This document shows positions 17,850 to 26,199 of a stretch of DNA of 64,000 nucleotides, piece after piece; the first letter of the stretch is position 1, and the number at the start of each line of letters is the position of its first letter. A program made the translations under genes and the position numbers. The stretch is from 62-47 sp051954235 (GTDB lineage: Bacteria; Pseudomonadota; Alphaproteobacteria; Rhizobiales; Xanthobacteraceae), in the NCBI GenBank assembly GCA_051954235.1, contig JBQCHY010000022.1, positions 1-64,000 of the forward strand. Reading direction: 5' to 3'. The notes under the pieces are model-generated. The model saw only the letters and a list, made by a program, of their open reading frames with translations. It was not told the origin of the DNA and searched no databases.

Positions 17850-17927
17850 CTAGTGGAGCTTTGGATTTGACATTCGCTTCCCGAACTCGCCGCAAAGCAG
17901 GTGCGAATGTAAAATCCGCTCCACTAG
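17850..17927. repeat. Inverted repeat overlapping the modA stop (2)
   Basis: Left arm CTAGTGGAGC...GGATTTGACATTCGC (17850-17877), right arm GTGCGAATGT...GCTCCACTAG (17901-17927). The modA TAG (17924-17926 on the plus strand) is inside the right arm. Sixteen bases of the left arm, GCGAATGTCAAATCCA on the minus strand, recur at 35798-35813, so this is a dispersed element rather than a dedicated modA terminator. Confidence 0.65.
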
Positions 17928-18709
17928 GACGTCGGCTTGATCAGGTAGGAGAAGCCATACTTCTCGAAGATCGTCTTGGCCTGCGCACTTTTCAGGAACG
18001 CGAGATAGTCGGCGGCATCCCCCTTGGCGTTCAAGGTGGCCGCTACCGGATAGACGATCGGCGGATGCGAGTCGGCCGGGAAGGTGCCGACGATCTTGAC
18101 GCCGGGCTCGACCTTGGCGTCGGTCGAGTAGACGATGCCGAGCGCAGCTTCGCCGCGTGCCACCAGCGCCAGTGCAGCGCGGACGTTTTCCGCCATCGCG
18201 AACTTCGGCTCGGCCGCCTGCCACGAGCCGAGCTTTTCCAGCGCGGCCTTGGCGTACTTGCCGACCGGCACCGCCTTGACGTCACCGGTGGTGATGCGGC
18301 CGTCGCCGGCGAGCTTGGCGAGATCGAAGCCCGGGCCGATCGAGACGTTCTCGATCTTGGAATCCTTCGGCGCGATCAACACGATGGCGTTGCCGAGCAG
18401 GTCGACGCGGGTCGCTTCATTGATCGATTTGTTCTTGATGGAATAGTCCATCCACGCGGTATCGGCCGACACGAAGATATCCGCCGGCGCGCCCTGCTCG
18501 ATCTGCTTGGCGAGCGCCGAACTCGCGGCATAGCTGGCGCTGACCTTCACGCCGGACTTCGCGGAGTAGGCGGCATCGGCCTCGTCCAGCGCGTTCTTCA
18601 TCGAGGCCGCGGCAAATACAGTGAGGCTTTTGTCCTGAGCCTGCGCCGGTTGATGGAATGATCCGCAAACGATCGCGGCAGCGAACAGAAGGCCGGCAAG
18701 ACGACGCAT
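17924..18709 (-). CDS. modA: Molybdate-binding periplasmic protein ModA
   Basis: Periplasmic receptor that delivers molybdate (or tungstate) to ModBC. The 261-residue reading has a signal peptide ending QPAQAQ near residue 24, then the family motifs LTVFAAASMKNALDE, the anion-binding ASSALAKQIEQGAPADIFVSAD, and GEAALGIVYSTDA. The start at 18709 (MRRLAGLLFAAA) gives a normal signal peptide; an upstream ATG would add 16 residues in front of it. It is followed by modB across two inverted repeats. Confidence 0.95.
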   Translation of the reverse strand: MRRLAGLLFAAAIVCGSFHQPAQAQDKSLTVFAAASMKNALDEADAAYSAKSGVKVSASYAASSALAKQIEQGAPADIFVSADTAWMDYSIKNKSINEATRVDLLGNAIVLIAPKDSKIENVSIGPGFDLAKLAGDGRITTGDVKAVPVGKYAKAALEKLGSWQAAEPKFAMAENVRAALALVARGEAALGIVYSTDAKVEPGVKIVGTFPADSHPPIVYPVAATLNAKGDAADYLAFLKSAQAKTIFEKYGFSYLIKPTS

Positions 18710-18809
18710 GATGGCGCTCCAAAATCCATGACCGCAGCGCGAAACGCGCGGCGGCAAACTGGGTCATGAGGGATAGTCGAGCGACAAGCGGAAGCGCCGT
18801 TCCGGCAGG

Positions 18810-18832
18810 CCGAAGGGCTTACGGCCCTTCGG
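18810..18832. other. Intercistronic hairpin upstream of modA
   Basis: Perfect 9-bp stem CCGAAGGGC / GCCCTTCGG (18810-18818 and 18824-18832) with loop TTACG, in the 177-bp spacer between the secreted unknown gene and modA. No T-run on either strand. It may be a partial terminator or RNA stability element; the spacer is long enough for modA to have its own promoter. Confidence 0.45.
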
Positions 18833-18886
18833 ATATCGCTCGTTGAACAATAACAGGCTGACAACGCTCGTAAAGTCCCCTGCCCG

Positions 18887-19390
18887 TTATTCGGCAGGCA
18901 GGATCGCGAGCGTGATCGTGTTTTCCTTCATGCCGCTGACTTGAACGACAAACGGACTTGCCGCCAGATCGAACTTCATGGTCTTGCGGATGCCCGCACA
19001 ATCCGTCGCGCCGCTGAAAGCCTTCGGCTTAAGGTAACGGCCATCCTGCACCACGTCGATCCATGCGCCGGCGGAAATGCTGATCGAATAGGTCCCGACC
19101 GGCCGCGAGGTTTTGACGCTGAGATATCCGGCGAACGTCCCCTCCGCCGCCCTTCGTTCGGGAGGCGACGGCAATCCGGCGTCGGCTATCGGCTTCAGTG
19201 CCAGGGTCACTGTGACGGGAAGCGGCCTTGTCACCGAGGCTCCCGAGACCAACGCTGTCCGTTCGGGCGCAGTCAATGCCGCACGTTCCCGGTCGATCGG
19301 CCATTTGAACTTGTCGCAACCGCTCGGCTCAGCCGCAAACGCCGGAGCGGTCAGCGCGACCGTCAGGGCAAGGGCAACAAGACGTCGCAT
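18887..19390 (-). CDS. Secreted protein of unknown function in the molybdate cluster
   Basis: 167 residues with a clear signal peptide (MRRLVALALTVALTAPAFAA). The mature part has one Cys pair candidate (SGCDKFKW and TDCAG) and segments typical of a small beta-rich domain: VTVTLALKPIADAG, GTFAGYLSVKTSRPVGTYSISIS, GAWIDVVQDGRYLKP. I do not recognise the family. It begins 2 bp after the free molbindin gene and precedes modA, so a periplasmic role connected with oxyanions is possible by association only. Confidence 0.75.
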   Translation of the reverse strand: MRRLVALALTVALTAPAFAAEPSGCDKFKWPIDRERAALTAPERTALVSGASVTRPLPVTVTLALKPIADAGLPSPPERRAAEGTFAGYLSVKTSRPVGTYSISISAGAWIDVVQDGRYLKPKAFSGATDCAGIRKTMKFDLAASPFVVQVSGMKENTITLAILPAE

Positions 19391-19392
19391 CG

Positions 19393-19602
19393 TCAGTCCA
19401 CCGCGATCATGACGTCCGACGCCTTGATGACGACCGTGACATGCCCCTTCGTCTTGATGCCGAGTTCATCGACCGCCTCGTTGGTGATCGACGAGGTCAC
19501 GGTCTGGCCGTTGCCGATATCGACCCGGACATGCGAGGTGGTGGCGCCTTTCGTGACTTCGACGACGGTGCCTTTGATCTGATTGCGGGCGCTGATACGC
19601 AC
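19393..19602 (-). CDS. mop: Single-domain molybdenum-binding protein (Mop/TOBE molbindin)
   Basis: A 69-residue protein consisting of one Mop/TOBE domain: ISARNQIKGTVVEVTKGATT at the N terminus, then VRVDIGNGQTVTSSITNEA and LGIKTKGHVTVVIKASDVMI. Free molbindins form hexamers that store or buffer molybdate in the cytoplasm. GTG start at 19602 with GGGAG eight bases upstream. It heads the molybdate cluster, and the nearby ModC lacks exactly this domain, so it could act in trans; that link is inference. Confidence 0.92.
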   Translation of the reverse strand: MRISARNQIKGTVVEVTKGATTSHVRVDIGNGQTVTSSITNEAVDELGIKTKGHVTVVIKASDVMIAVD

Positions 19603-19657
19603 GGCGGTCTCCCGTTATGCTTCGAGATGCTCGAATGGGAATTGAACCGGGACCGCC
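19603..19657 (-). promoter_or_regulatory. Hairpin that could hide the molbindin ribosome-binding site
   Basis: On the minus strand GGCGGTC and CCG-type arms (plus-strand 19648-19657) pair with the segment directly before the GTG (plus-strand 19603-19614): 7 bp, a two-base bulge, then 3 bp. The Shine-Dalgarno GGGAG (plus-strand 19609-19613) lies inside the stem. Pairing is seen by eye; regulation, for example by molybdate, is inference. Confidence 0.35.
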
Positions 19658-19751
19658 ATCCCTGTGAGGTCGCGTGCGTAACGGCATCGCGACGCGGCAC
19701 CTTAGCGCATTTTGAAACGATCAGATAGGGGCCGCCGGGCGGCCACGCGTC

Positions 19752-20705
19752 TCAAGGCGCCTTCAATACGAGCCGGCACGCCGGGGGCAATTCCGACAGC
19801 GTGATCTGATGCGGCGGTTTCGGCGGCTTCGGCCTCGGCTTCGGATGCAGCACCGCGTCGCTGAACCAGTAGGCCAGATCGGAGGCCGCGCAGCCCTCGC
19901 TGTCCGAGGGCGGCGCCTGCGGCGTGCACTCGCTGTTGCCCGCCGGGCAAGTGATGCGGACGTGAAAATGATAGTTATGGCCGTACATCGGCCGCACCTT
20001 CGACAGCCAGTTCCGATTGCCCCGCGCCTCGCGGCACAGCGCCTTCTTGATCGCGGCATTGACGAAAATGCGTTCCACGCGCGGCTCCAGCGCCGCCGCG
20101 CGAATGACTTCGAGATGATGCGGCGTCCAGACCCGCGGATCGATATCGAGCCGATCGGTGCGCACCATGTCGACGGCGGACATTTCCTCACGCTCGTTGC
20201 GCGACAGCATCCGATTCGGCATCGGTGTCAGCCAGATATCGGCATCGAGCCCGATCTGGTGACTGGCGTGGCCGGTGATCATCGGCCCGCCGCGCGGCTG
20301 CGCCATATCGCCGATCAACAGCCCCGGCCAACCTGCAACGCGATGCACCTTCGCGGACAGCTTCTCGACCAGCGCCACCATGTCCGGATGCGCCCAGTTG
20401 CGATTGCGCGACAACCGCATCACCTGCCAGGTCGGCCCATTGATCGGAAGTTCGGCGCCACCCGCGAGGCAGCCCTTGGCGTAGAAGCCGATCGCTTGCG
20501 GCGGCTGGACGCTGGGCTTGGTCTTGCGGCCGAACAACTGTTTCGCCGGCAAATTGGGATCGTCGGGATGGGCCAGTACCGGCAGCGGCTTCGGGTGCAG
20601 CGTCCCCTTCTCCTGCGCGCGGGACGTAGCGGACATGAACAGCGCCACACCGGCGACAATACCCGACAATAGCAGGCGCGAGAGAATCAGGCGGCGATCC
20701 ATCAT
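19752..20705 (-). CDS. mepA: Penicillin-insensitive murein endopeptidase MepA
   Basis: Periplasmic M74 LAS-type zinc peptidase that cuts D-Ala-mDAP cross-links in peptidoglycan. The 317-residue reading has a signal sequence (LILSRLLLSGIVAGVALFM...ATSRAQ). The metal motifs are GHASHQIGLDADIW (His and Asp ligands) and HNYHFHVRITCP. The C-terminal part has a Pro/Lys-rich stretch (PKPRPKPPKPP) and several Cys (CPAGNSEC, EGCAAS) that could form disulfides. Start placed at the ATG pair at 20705/20702; upstream in-frame sequence is not signal-like. Confidence 0.92.
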   Translation of the reverse strand: MMDRRLILSRLLLSGIVAGVALFMSATSRAQEKGTLHPKPLPVLAHPDDPNLPAKQLFGRKTKPSVQPPQAIGFYAKGCLAGGAELPINGPTWQVMRLSRNRNWAHPDMVALVEKLSAKVHRVAGWPGLLIGDMAQPRGGPMITGHASHQIGLDADIWLTPMPNRMLSRNEREEMSAVDMVRTDRLDIDPRVWTPHHLEVIRAAALEPRVERIFVNAAIKKALCREARGNRNWLSKVRPMYGHNYHFHVRITCPAGNSECTPQAPPSDSEGCAASDLAYWFSDAVLHPKPRPKPPKPPHQITLSELPPACRLVLKAP

Positions 20706-20914
20706 CGTTCGAGTATAGCCCAGATTCGCGCGAGGTCCTGTGCACCGCACACATGCGAAGGCGGGGATAGAGTGACCTTCTTCTTGCATCGCGAAAGACG
20801 ATGCACGGCAGAGCCAACGCCGAGGCATCGACATTCATCGGACGATCAATTGACAGTCCACACTCATGCCCGCTCTAATACCTTCATAACAAAATACACA
20901 ACGGGAGGATGACG

Positions 20915-21910
20915 ATGAGGAAACTGATCACTGTTTTGGCAGGAGTGGCCACTGTTGCCGCTTTCAGCATGGCCGCCCAAGCGCAGACGGTGCTCAAGGC
21001 ATCCCATCAGTTCCCCGGCGGCAAGGGCGATCCGCGCGACGAAATGGTGCAGATCATCGCCCGCGACGTGAAGGCCGCCAATGTCGGCCTCGACATCCAG
21101 GTCTATCCGGGCGCTTCACTATTCAAACCGAACGAGCAGTGGAACGCGATGACGCGCGGCCAGCTCGACATTTCTTCGTTCCCGCTCGATTACGCCAGCG
21201 GCAAGATCCGCGCCTTCGGCGCAACGCTGATGCCGGGGCTGGTGCGCAACCACGAGCGCGCCGCCCGCCTCAACGATTCGCAGTTTATGAAGGACATCAA
21301 GGCGCATATCGAGAAAGCCGGCGTTCTGGTGCTGGCCGACGCCTGGCTCGCCGGAGCGATCGCCTCCAAGGACAAGTGCATCCGCAAGCCCGACGACATC
21401 AAGGGGCTGAAGGTTCGCTCTGCGGGGCCGACCTTCGCCGCGATGTGGCAGGAAGCCGGCGCATCGATCGTCTCGATCCCAAGCAACGAAGTCTACAACG
21501 CGCTGCAAACCGGCGTCGCCGACGCCACCGACACCAGCGCCGGCAGTTTCATGTCATTCCGGCTCTACGAGCAGGTCAAGTGCATCACCGCACCCGGCGA
21601 CAACGCGCTGTGGTTCATGTACGAGCCGGTGCTGATCTCGAAGAAGACCTACGACAAGTTGACCAAGCCGCAGCAGGACGCGCTGCGCGCCGCCAGCAAG
21701 AAAGCGCAGGAGTATTTCGTCAAGGAGAGCAAGGGTCTCGACGACAAGCTGACCAAGACCTTCAAGGAGCACAACGTCGAAGTGGTGACGCTGACGCCCG
21801 AGGAATACGACGCATGGATCAAGGTGGCGCAGAAAAGCTCCTACGCCTCCTTCGCCAAGGAAGTGCCGGACGGCAAGAAGCTGATCGACGAAGCGCTGGC
21901 CGTCAAATAA
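20915..21910 (+). CDS. dctP: TRAP transporter substrate-binding protein DctP
   Basis: Periplasmic binding protein of a tripartite ATP-independent transporter, 331 residues. Signal peptide MRKLITVLAG...AAQAQ. Typical segments: LKASHQFPGGKGDPRDEMVQ, YPGASLFKPNEQW, GLKVRSAGPTFAAMWQ with the conserved carboxylate-binding Arg, and ASIVSIPSNEVYNALQTGVAD. The ATG at 20915 is chosen over that at 20909 because the GGGAGG Shine-Dalgarno ends at 20908, leaving a six-base spacer. The ligand is probably a C4-dicarboxylate or other organic acid, but cannot be named. Confidence 0.94.
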   Translation: MRKLITVLAGVATVAAFSMAAQAQTVLKASHQFPGGKGDPRDEMVQIIARDVKAANVGLDIQVYPGASLFKPNEQWNAMTRGQLDISSFPLDYASGKIRAFGATLMPGLVRNHERAARLNDSQFMKDIKAHIEKAGVLVLADAWLAGAIASKDKCIRKPDDIKGLKVRSAGPTFAAMWQEAGASIVSIPSNEVYNALQTGVADATDTSAGSFMSFRLYEQVKCITAPGDNALWFMYEPVLISKKTYDKLTKPQQDALRAASKKAQEYFVKESKGLDDKLTKTFKEHNVEVVTLTPEEYDAWIKVAQKSSYASFAKEVPDGKKLIDEALAVK

Positions 21911-21943
21911 GCCGGGCGCGGCGTAACACCTAAGATCGAACCA

Positions 21944-22024
21944 TCATTGCGAGCGAAGCGAAGCAATCCAGTCCTTACTGAAACAGTTCTGGATTGCTTC
22001 GTCGCTTCGCTCCTCGCAATGACG
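21944..22024. repeat. GTCATTGCGAG-type palindromic repeat, copy 2
   Basis: Inverted arms TCATTGCGAGCGAAGCG...AATCCAG and CTGGATTGCTTCGTCGC...CTCGCAATGACGA. It lies between dctP and dctQ, so a transcript running from dctP into dctQM would contain this stable hairpin. Confidence 0.85.
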
Positions 22025-22093
22025 AACAAGTGAACCACCATAAACGCATATGGACCGCCGCCGGCCGTTGCCGCTCATGTCGGAATTATCCTT

Positions 22094-22612
22094 ATGGACC
22101 TTTATATTCGCGCCATCACGCTGATCTCGAAACTGTGCGGCGTCATCGCGGCACTGCTGATCGCGGCGGCGGTCGTTGTGGTCTGCCACATGGTGTTCGT
22201 CCGCAGCGTGCTGAACCAGAACACCATCTGGCAGACCGACTTCACCACCTACAGCCTGATCGCCGCCACCTTTATCGGCGCGCCGTTCCTGTTGCTGAAC
22301 CGCGGCCACGTCAACGTCGACGTGCTGCCGCTCTATCTCGGCCAGACAGCGCGGTTCTGGCTGGCACTGGCGGCGGGGCTGATGTCGTTCGCGTTCTGCG
22401 CCACCATGACGGTGCTCGGCTTTCAATTCTGGCACGAGGCGTGGAGCAACAACTGGGCCTCCGACACCATGTGGCGGGTGCGGCTGTGGATTCCTTACGC
22501 CGCGATGCCGATCGGCCTCGGCATCCTGTCGCTGCAATATGTCGCCAGTCTCTATAACCTGATTACCGGCCGCGAACCGCCCTTCGGCCTGACCCCGAAG
22601 GAGGCCGCATGA
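22094..22612 (+). CDS. dctQ: TRAP transporter small permease DctQ
   Basis: Small four-helix membrane subunit of 172 residues. Helices lie near residues 14-35, 52-67, 88-109 and 130-155. The DctQ-type segment NRGHVNVDVLPLYL follows helix 2. The stop overlaps the dctM start (ATGA), indicating coupled translation of the two membrane subunits. Confidence 0.92.
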   Translation: MDLYIRAITLISKLCGVIAALLIAAAVVVVCHMVFVRSVLNQNTIWQTDFTTYSLIAATFIGAPFLLLNRGHVNVDVLPLYLGQTARFWLALAAGLMSFAFCATMTVLGFQFWHEAWSNNWASDTMWRVRLWIPYAAMPIGLGILSLQYVASLYNLITGREPPFGLTPKEAA

Positions 22613-23931
22613 GCCCGGCAGTTCAAGGCGGCCTCGTTCTCGTCGTCACGCTGGTCATTCTGCTGTCCGGTGCGCCGGTGGCCTTCGCGCTCGGCGCGAT
22701 TGCCATCAGCTTCCTCGTCATCTTCCAAGGCGTCGATGCGCTTCAGGTGGCGGCCGAAACCTTCTACGGTAGCTTGCACGATTTCACGCTGGTTTCGATC
22801 CCGATGTTCGTGATGATGGGCGCGGCTATCGGCTCCTCGCCCGCCGGCAAGGATCTCTATGAGGCACTCGACCGCTGGCTCTATCGCGTGCCGGGCGGCC
22901 TCGTGATCTCCAACATCGGCGCCTGCTCGATCTTCGCCGCGCTGACCGGCTCGTCACCGGCGTGCTGCGCCGCCATCGGCAAGATGGGCATTCCCGAGAT
23001 GCGCCGCCGCGGCTATCCGGACGACGTCGCCACCGGGGCGATCTGCGCCGGCGGCACGCTCGGCATCCTGATCCCGCCGTCGATCACCTTCATCCTCTAT
23101 GGCATCGCCACCGAAAGCTCGATCGGCCGACTGTTCCTCGCCGGCGTGCTGCCGGGCATCCTGCTCACCGCGCTGTTCATCCTGTGGACGATGTTCATCC
23201 TCTGGAAGCGCGGCTTCCGCTCCCACGCGCTCGACTTCCGCTATTCGTGGCGCGAGAAGTTTCAATCGATCCCGAAAATCCTGCCGTTCGTGCTGGTGAT
23301 CCTCGGCGTCATGTACACGCTCTATGGCGGCGTCGCGACGCCGTCGGAAGCCGCCGGCGTCGGCGCCGCGCTGTGCGTGGTGCTCGCGGTGGTGATCTAC
23401 CGGATGTGGTCGCCGGACAAATGGTGGCTGATACTCTACGACACCACGCGGGAATCCGTGATGATCCTGATGATCATCGCCGCCGCCGTGCTGTTCGGCT
23501 ACATGCTCACTTCGCTGTATCTGACCCAGACTCTGGCGCAGGCCATCGCCGACATGCACGTCAACCGCTGGGTGCTGATGTTCCTCATCAACGTCTTCCT
23601 GCTGGTGTGCGGCTTCTTCATTCCACCGGCCGCGATCATCCTGATGACCGCGCCGATCCTGCTGCCGATCATCACCGCCGCAGGCTTCGATCCGATCTGG
23701 TTCGGCGTCATCATCACCATCAACATGGAGATCGGACTGATCCATCCGCCGGTCGGATTGAATCTCTACATCGTCAATTCGATCGCCCCGGACGTGCCGG
23801 TGACCAAGATCATGTACGGCACCATTCCCTACGTGCTGTGCATGATGCTGGCGATCGTGATCCTCTGTATCTTCCCGGAGATCGCGACCTGGCTGCCGGA
23901 CACCCTGATGGGGCCGGTGCGAGGCGGATAA
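22609..23931 (+). CDS. dctM: TRAP transporter large permease DctM
   Basis: Large 440-residue permease with about twelve membrane helices that carries substrate with sodium. Family motifs: LVSIPMFVMMGAAI, AALTGSSPACCAAIGKMGIPEM, GTLGILIPPSITFILYG and the late EIGLIHPPVGLNLYIVN. Overlaps dctQ by 4 bp. A 9-bp hairpin lies 12 bp downstream of the stop. Confidence 0.95.
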   Translation: MSPAVQGGLVLVVTLVILLSGAPVAFALGAIAISFLVIFQGVDALQVAAETFYGSLHDFTLVSIPMFVMMGAAIGSSPAGKDLYEALDRWLYRVPGGLVISNIGACSIFAALTGSSPACCAAIGKMGIPEMRRRGYPDDVATGAICAGGTLGILIPPSITFILYGIATESSIGRLFLAGVLPGILLTALFILWTMFILWKRGFRSHALDFRYSWREKFQSIPKILPFVLVILGVMYTLYGGVATPSEAAGVGAALCVVLAVVIYRMWSPDKWWLILYDTTRESVMILMIIAAAVLFGYMLTSLYLTQTLAQAIADMHVNRWVLMFLINVFLLVCGFFIPPAAIILMTAPILLPIITAAGFDPIWFGVIITINMEIGLIHPPVGLNLYIVNSIAPDVPVTKIMYGTIPYVLCMMLAIVILCIFPEIATWLPDTLMGPVRGG

Positions 23932-23943
23932 CCGGCGGTTTTG

Positions 23944-23966
23944 GCATCCGGGGCCCTCCCGGATGC
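23944..23966 (+). terminator. Candidate terminator after dctM
   Basis: Perfect 9-bp stem GCATCCGGG / CCCGGATGC (23944-23952 and 23958-23966) with loop GCCCT. There is no T-run, so it would be inefficient alone, but the position at the end of the TRAP genes fits. Confidence 0.45.
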
Positions 23967-24052
23967 GCTGTTGACGAAGCGCCATCCGCACTGGAAAGGC
24001 GGGGCCATGGCCGTTAGGGTCCGCCGATCCCTCCGACCTGAAAGTCCTTGCC

Positions 24053-24616
24053 GTGTCCAATTCCGCCTCGCGTGCCCGCCTTGCTGACATCATCTTCACC
24101 CGCTCCTTCGGGCGCGGCGAAATCACCCTCGCGTCCGGGCGAAAGAGCGACTTCTACGTCAACCTGAAGCCGACCATGCTCGATCCCGAGGGTGCGGCGC
24201 TGCTGGCGGAACTTACCTTCGATGCGCTCAAGGACGACAAGCTGGATTATGTCGGCGGCCTCGAAATGGGCGCCGTGCCGCTGGCCGGCGCCATCGCGCA
24301 ACTGTCGTGGCTGAAGAAGGCGCCGATCGCCGCCTTCTTCGTCCGCAAGAAGCCAAAGGAACATGGCGCGCGGCTGGCGGTCGAGGGGCTGGCCAAGGGG
24401 GAGAGCCTGCGCGGCAAGCGCGTGGTGATCGTCGAGGACGTCACCACCACCGGCGGCTCCGCCATCAAGGCGGTGGAAGCGGTACGCGACGCCGGCGCCG
24501 AGATCGCACTGGTGTTCACCATGGTGGATCGCGACGAAGGCGCGACCGAGACCTTTGCTGGAGCCGGCATCGCCTTTCGTTCACTGTTCAAGGCCTCCGA
24601 ATTCCTCAATAGATGA
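24053..24616 (+). CDS. pyrE: Orotate phosphoribosyltransferase
   Basis: Converts orotate and PRPP to orotidine monophosphate in pyrimidine synthesis. The 187-residue product shows TRSFGRGEITLASGRKSDFY at the N terminus, KKPKEHG in the catalytic flexible loop and the PRPP-binding motif VVIVEDVTTTGGSA. GTG start at 24053. A hairpin without T-run follows (24622-24639). Confidence 0.95.
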   Translation: MSNSASRARLADIIFTRSFGRGEITLASGRKSDFYVNLKPTMLDPEGAALLAELTFDALKDDKLDYVGGLEMGAVPLAGAIAQLSWLKKAPIAAFFVRKKPKEHGARLAVEGLAKGESLRGKRVVIVEDVTTTGGSAIKAVEAVRDAGAEIALVFTMVDRDEGATETFAGAGIAFRSLFKASEFLNR

Positions 24617-24621
24617 GCGTA

Positions 24622-24639
24622 ACCCGCCGTTCGGCGGGT
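24622..24639. terminator. Hairpin between pyrE and the transporter gene
   Basis: Perfect 7-bp stem ACCCGCC / GGCGGGT with loop GTTC, 5 bp past the pyrE stop. No T-run; the next gene starts 31 bp later, so partial termination or processing is the most that can be said. Confidence 0.4.
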
Positions 24640-24670
24640 CGATCTCCGATTCCAGGATAAGCGTCCGCTC

Positions 24671-26107
24671 GTGCCCACGACCCTCCGCTCAACCCTCGCC
24701 GCCGCGCTCCCCGTTTTCGCCGTGCTGGCCCTCATGGCGTGGCCGGATGCGGCCTATGCGGCGGAGGGGCTCGACGGCACCAAGCTGAGCTGGCTGTGGG
24801 CACTGCCGTTTGTCGGCATCCTGCTCTGCATCGCCACCGGACCGGTATTCTATCCGCACGTCTGGGAACATCACTTCGGCAAGTTCACGACTTTCTGGTC
24901 GGCGCTCGTGGTGGTTCCGCTGCTGCTCACCACCGATCTGCATACCGTGACGACGACGTTGGCGCATACGGCGCTGCTCGAATACATGCCGTTCATTCTG
25001 CTCTTGCTGGCACTGTTCACCGTGGCCGGCGGCATCTACCTCGAAGGCAACCTGCACGACAGCGTCTTCACCAACACCGCCTTGCTGGCCATCGGCACCG
25101 CGGCTGCCAGCCTCGTCGGCACCACGGGTGCGGCGATGATCCTGATCCGGCCGCTGATCCGCGCCAACGACGATCGCAAGTACAACGCCCACGTCTTCGT
25201 TTTCTTCATCTTCCTGGTCTGCAACATCGGCGGTTCGCTGACCCCGCTCGGCGATCCGCCGCTATTCATCGGCTTCCTCAAGGGCGTCGACTTCTTCTGG
25301 ACCACGCAGCATCTGTGGCCCGAGACGCTTGCGGTGAGCGCAGTGGTGTTGGCGATCTTCGCCGTGATCGACATCTACTTTCATCGCCGCGACGACCGGA
25401 AGCCGCATCCGGCCGACCCCACACCGGACTCGCCGCTGAAATTGCATGGCGTTGTCAATTTCGTGCTGATCGCCGTCATCATCGGCGCGATCCTGATGAG
25501 CGCGCAATGGCGGCCCGGCGTCACCTTCACCATTGCGGACGTGCATCTCGAATTACAGGACCTGGTGCGCGACGGCATTTTCGTGCTGGTGGCGATCGCC
25601 TCTATCGTTCTGACCCGCAAGGAAGACCGCGCCGCCAACGGCTTTAGCTGGGGACCGATCAAGGAAGTCGCGATCCTGTTCGCCGGAATCTTCATCTGCA
25701 TCGTGCCGGTGATGGCGATGCTGCAAGCCGGGTCGCACGGCGCGTTCAGCTCCGTGCTGAGCATGGTGACGCGCGGCGACGGCAGCCCGAATCCGATGGC
25801 CTATTTCTGGCTGACCGGCATTCTCTCGTCGTTCCTCGACAACGCACCGACCTATCTGGTGTTCTTCCAGATGGCCGGCGGCGATGCCGCCCACCTGATG
25901 ACCGATCTGTCCCATGTGTTGGCCGCGATCTCGCTCGGCGCGGTGTTCATGGGGGCGATGACCTACATCGGCAATGCGCCGAACTTCATGGTCTACGCCA
26001 TCGCCACCGAGCGCGGCATCAAGATGCCGAGCTTCTTCGGCTACATGCTGTGGTCGCTCGCGGTGCTGCTGCCGGTCTTCATCGTGCTGTCGCTGGTCGG
26101 CATCTGA
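24671..26107 (+). CDS. Putative citrate/Na+-H+ transporter (CitMHS_2-like, IT superfamily)
   Basis: Inner-membrane protein of 478 residues with about eleven helices, in the ion-transporter superfamily with NhaD and CitM proteins. Repeated pore motifs: GTTGAAMILIRPLI in the first half and ILSSFLDNAPTYLVFF in the second, plus NIGGSLTPLGDPPLFIGFL and GAMTYIGNAPNFMVYA, the paired GxP hairpins expected of this fold. A signal-like first helix ends YAAEG. GTG start at 24671. Usually annotated as sodium:proton antiporter; the true substrate is not shown by the sequence. Confidence 0.85.
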   Translation: MPTTLRSTLAAALPVFAVLALMAWPDAAYAAEGLDGTKLSWLWALPFVGILLCIATGPVFYPHVWEHHFGKFTTFWSALVVVPLLLTTDLHTVTTTLAHTALLEYMPFILLLLALFTVAGGIYLEGNLHDSVFTNTALLAIGTAAASLVGTTGAAMILIRPLIRANDDRKYNAHVFVFFIFLVCNIGGSLTPLGDPPLFIGFLKGVDFFWTTQHLWPETLAVSAVVLAIFAVIDIYFHRRDDRKPHPADPTPDSPLKLHGVVNFVLIAVIIGAILMSAQWRPGVTFTIADVHLELQDLVRDGIFVLVAIASIVLTRKEDRAANGFSWGPIKEVAILFAGIFICIVPVMAMLQAGSHGAFSSVLSMVTRGDGSPNPMAYFWLTGILSSFLDNAPTYLVFFQMAGGDAAHLMTDLSHVLAAISLGAVFMGAMTYIGNAPNFMVYAIATERGIKMPSFFGYMLWSLAVLLPVFIVLSLVGI

Positions 26108-26199
26108 TCGGCCGCTCATATCTCGTTTACCATCCCGCGATAAAGTTCCCGGCAGACAAAGCGGCGCGACCTGCGCTGCGCTGACGGCTGGAGTGCGCG

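Noticed and set aside
19603..19660. tRNA-like GGTTCAATTCC segment upstream of mop
   Set aside because: The bases flanking the apparent T-loop do not pair into a T-arm, and no acceptor or anticodon stems could be drawn; recorded as a simple hairpin instead.
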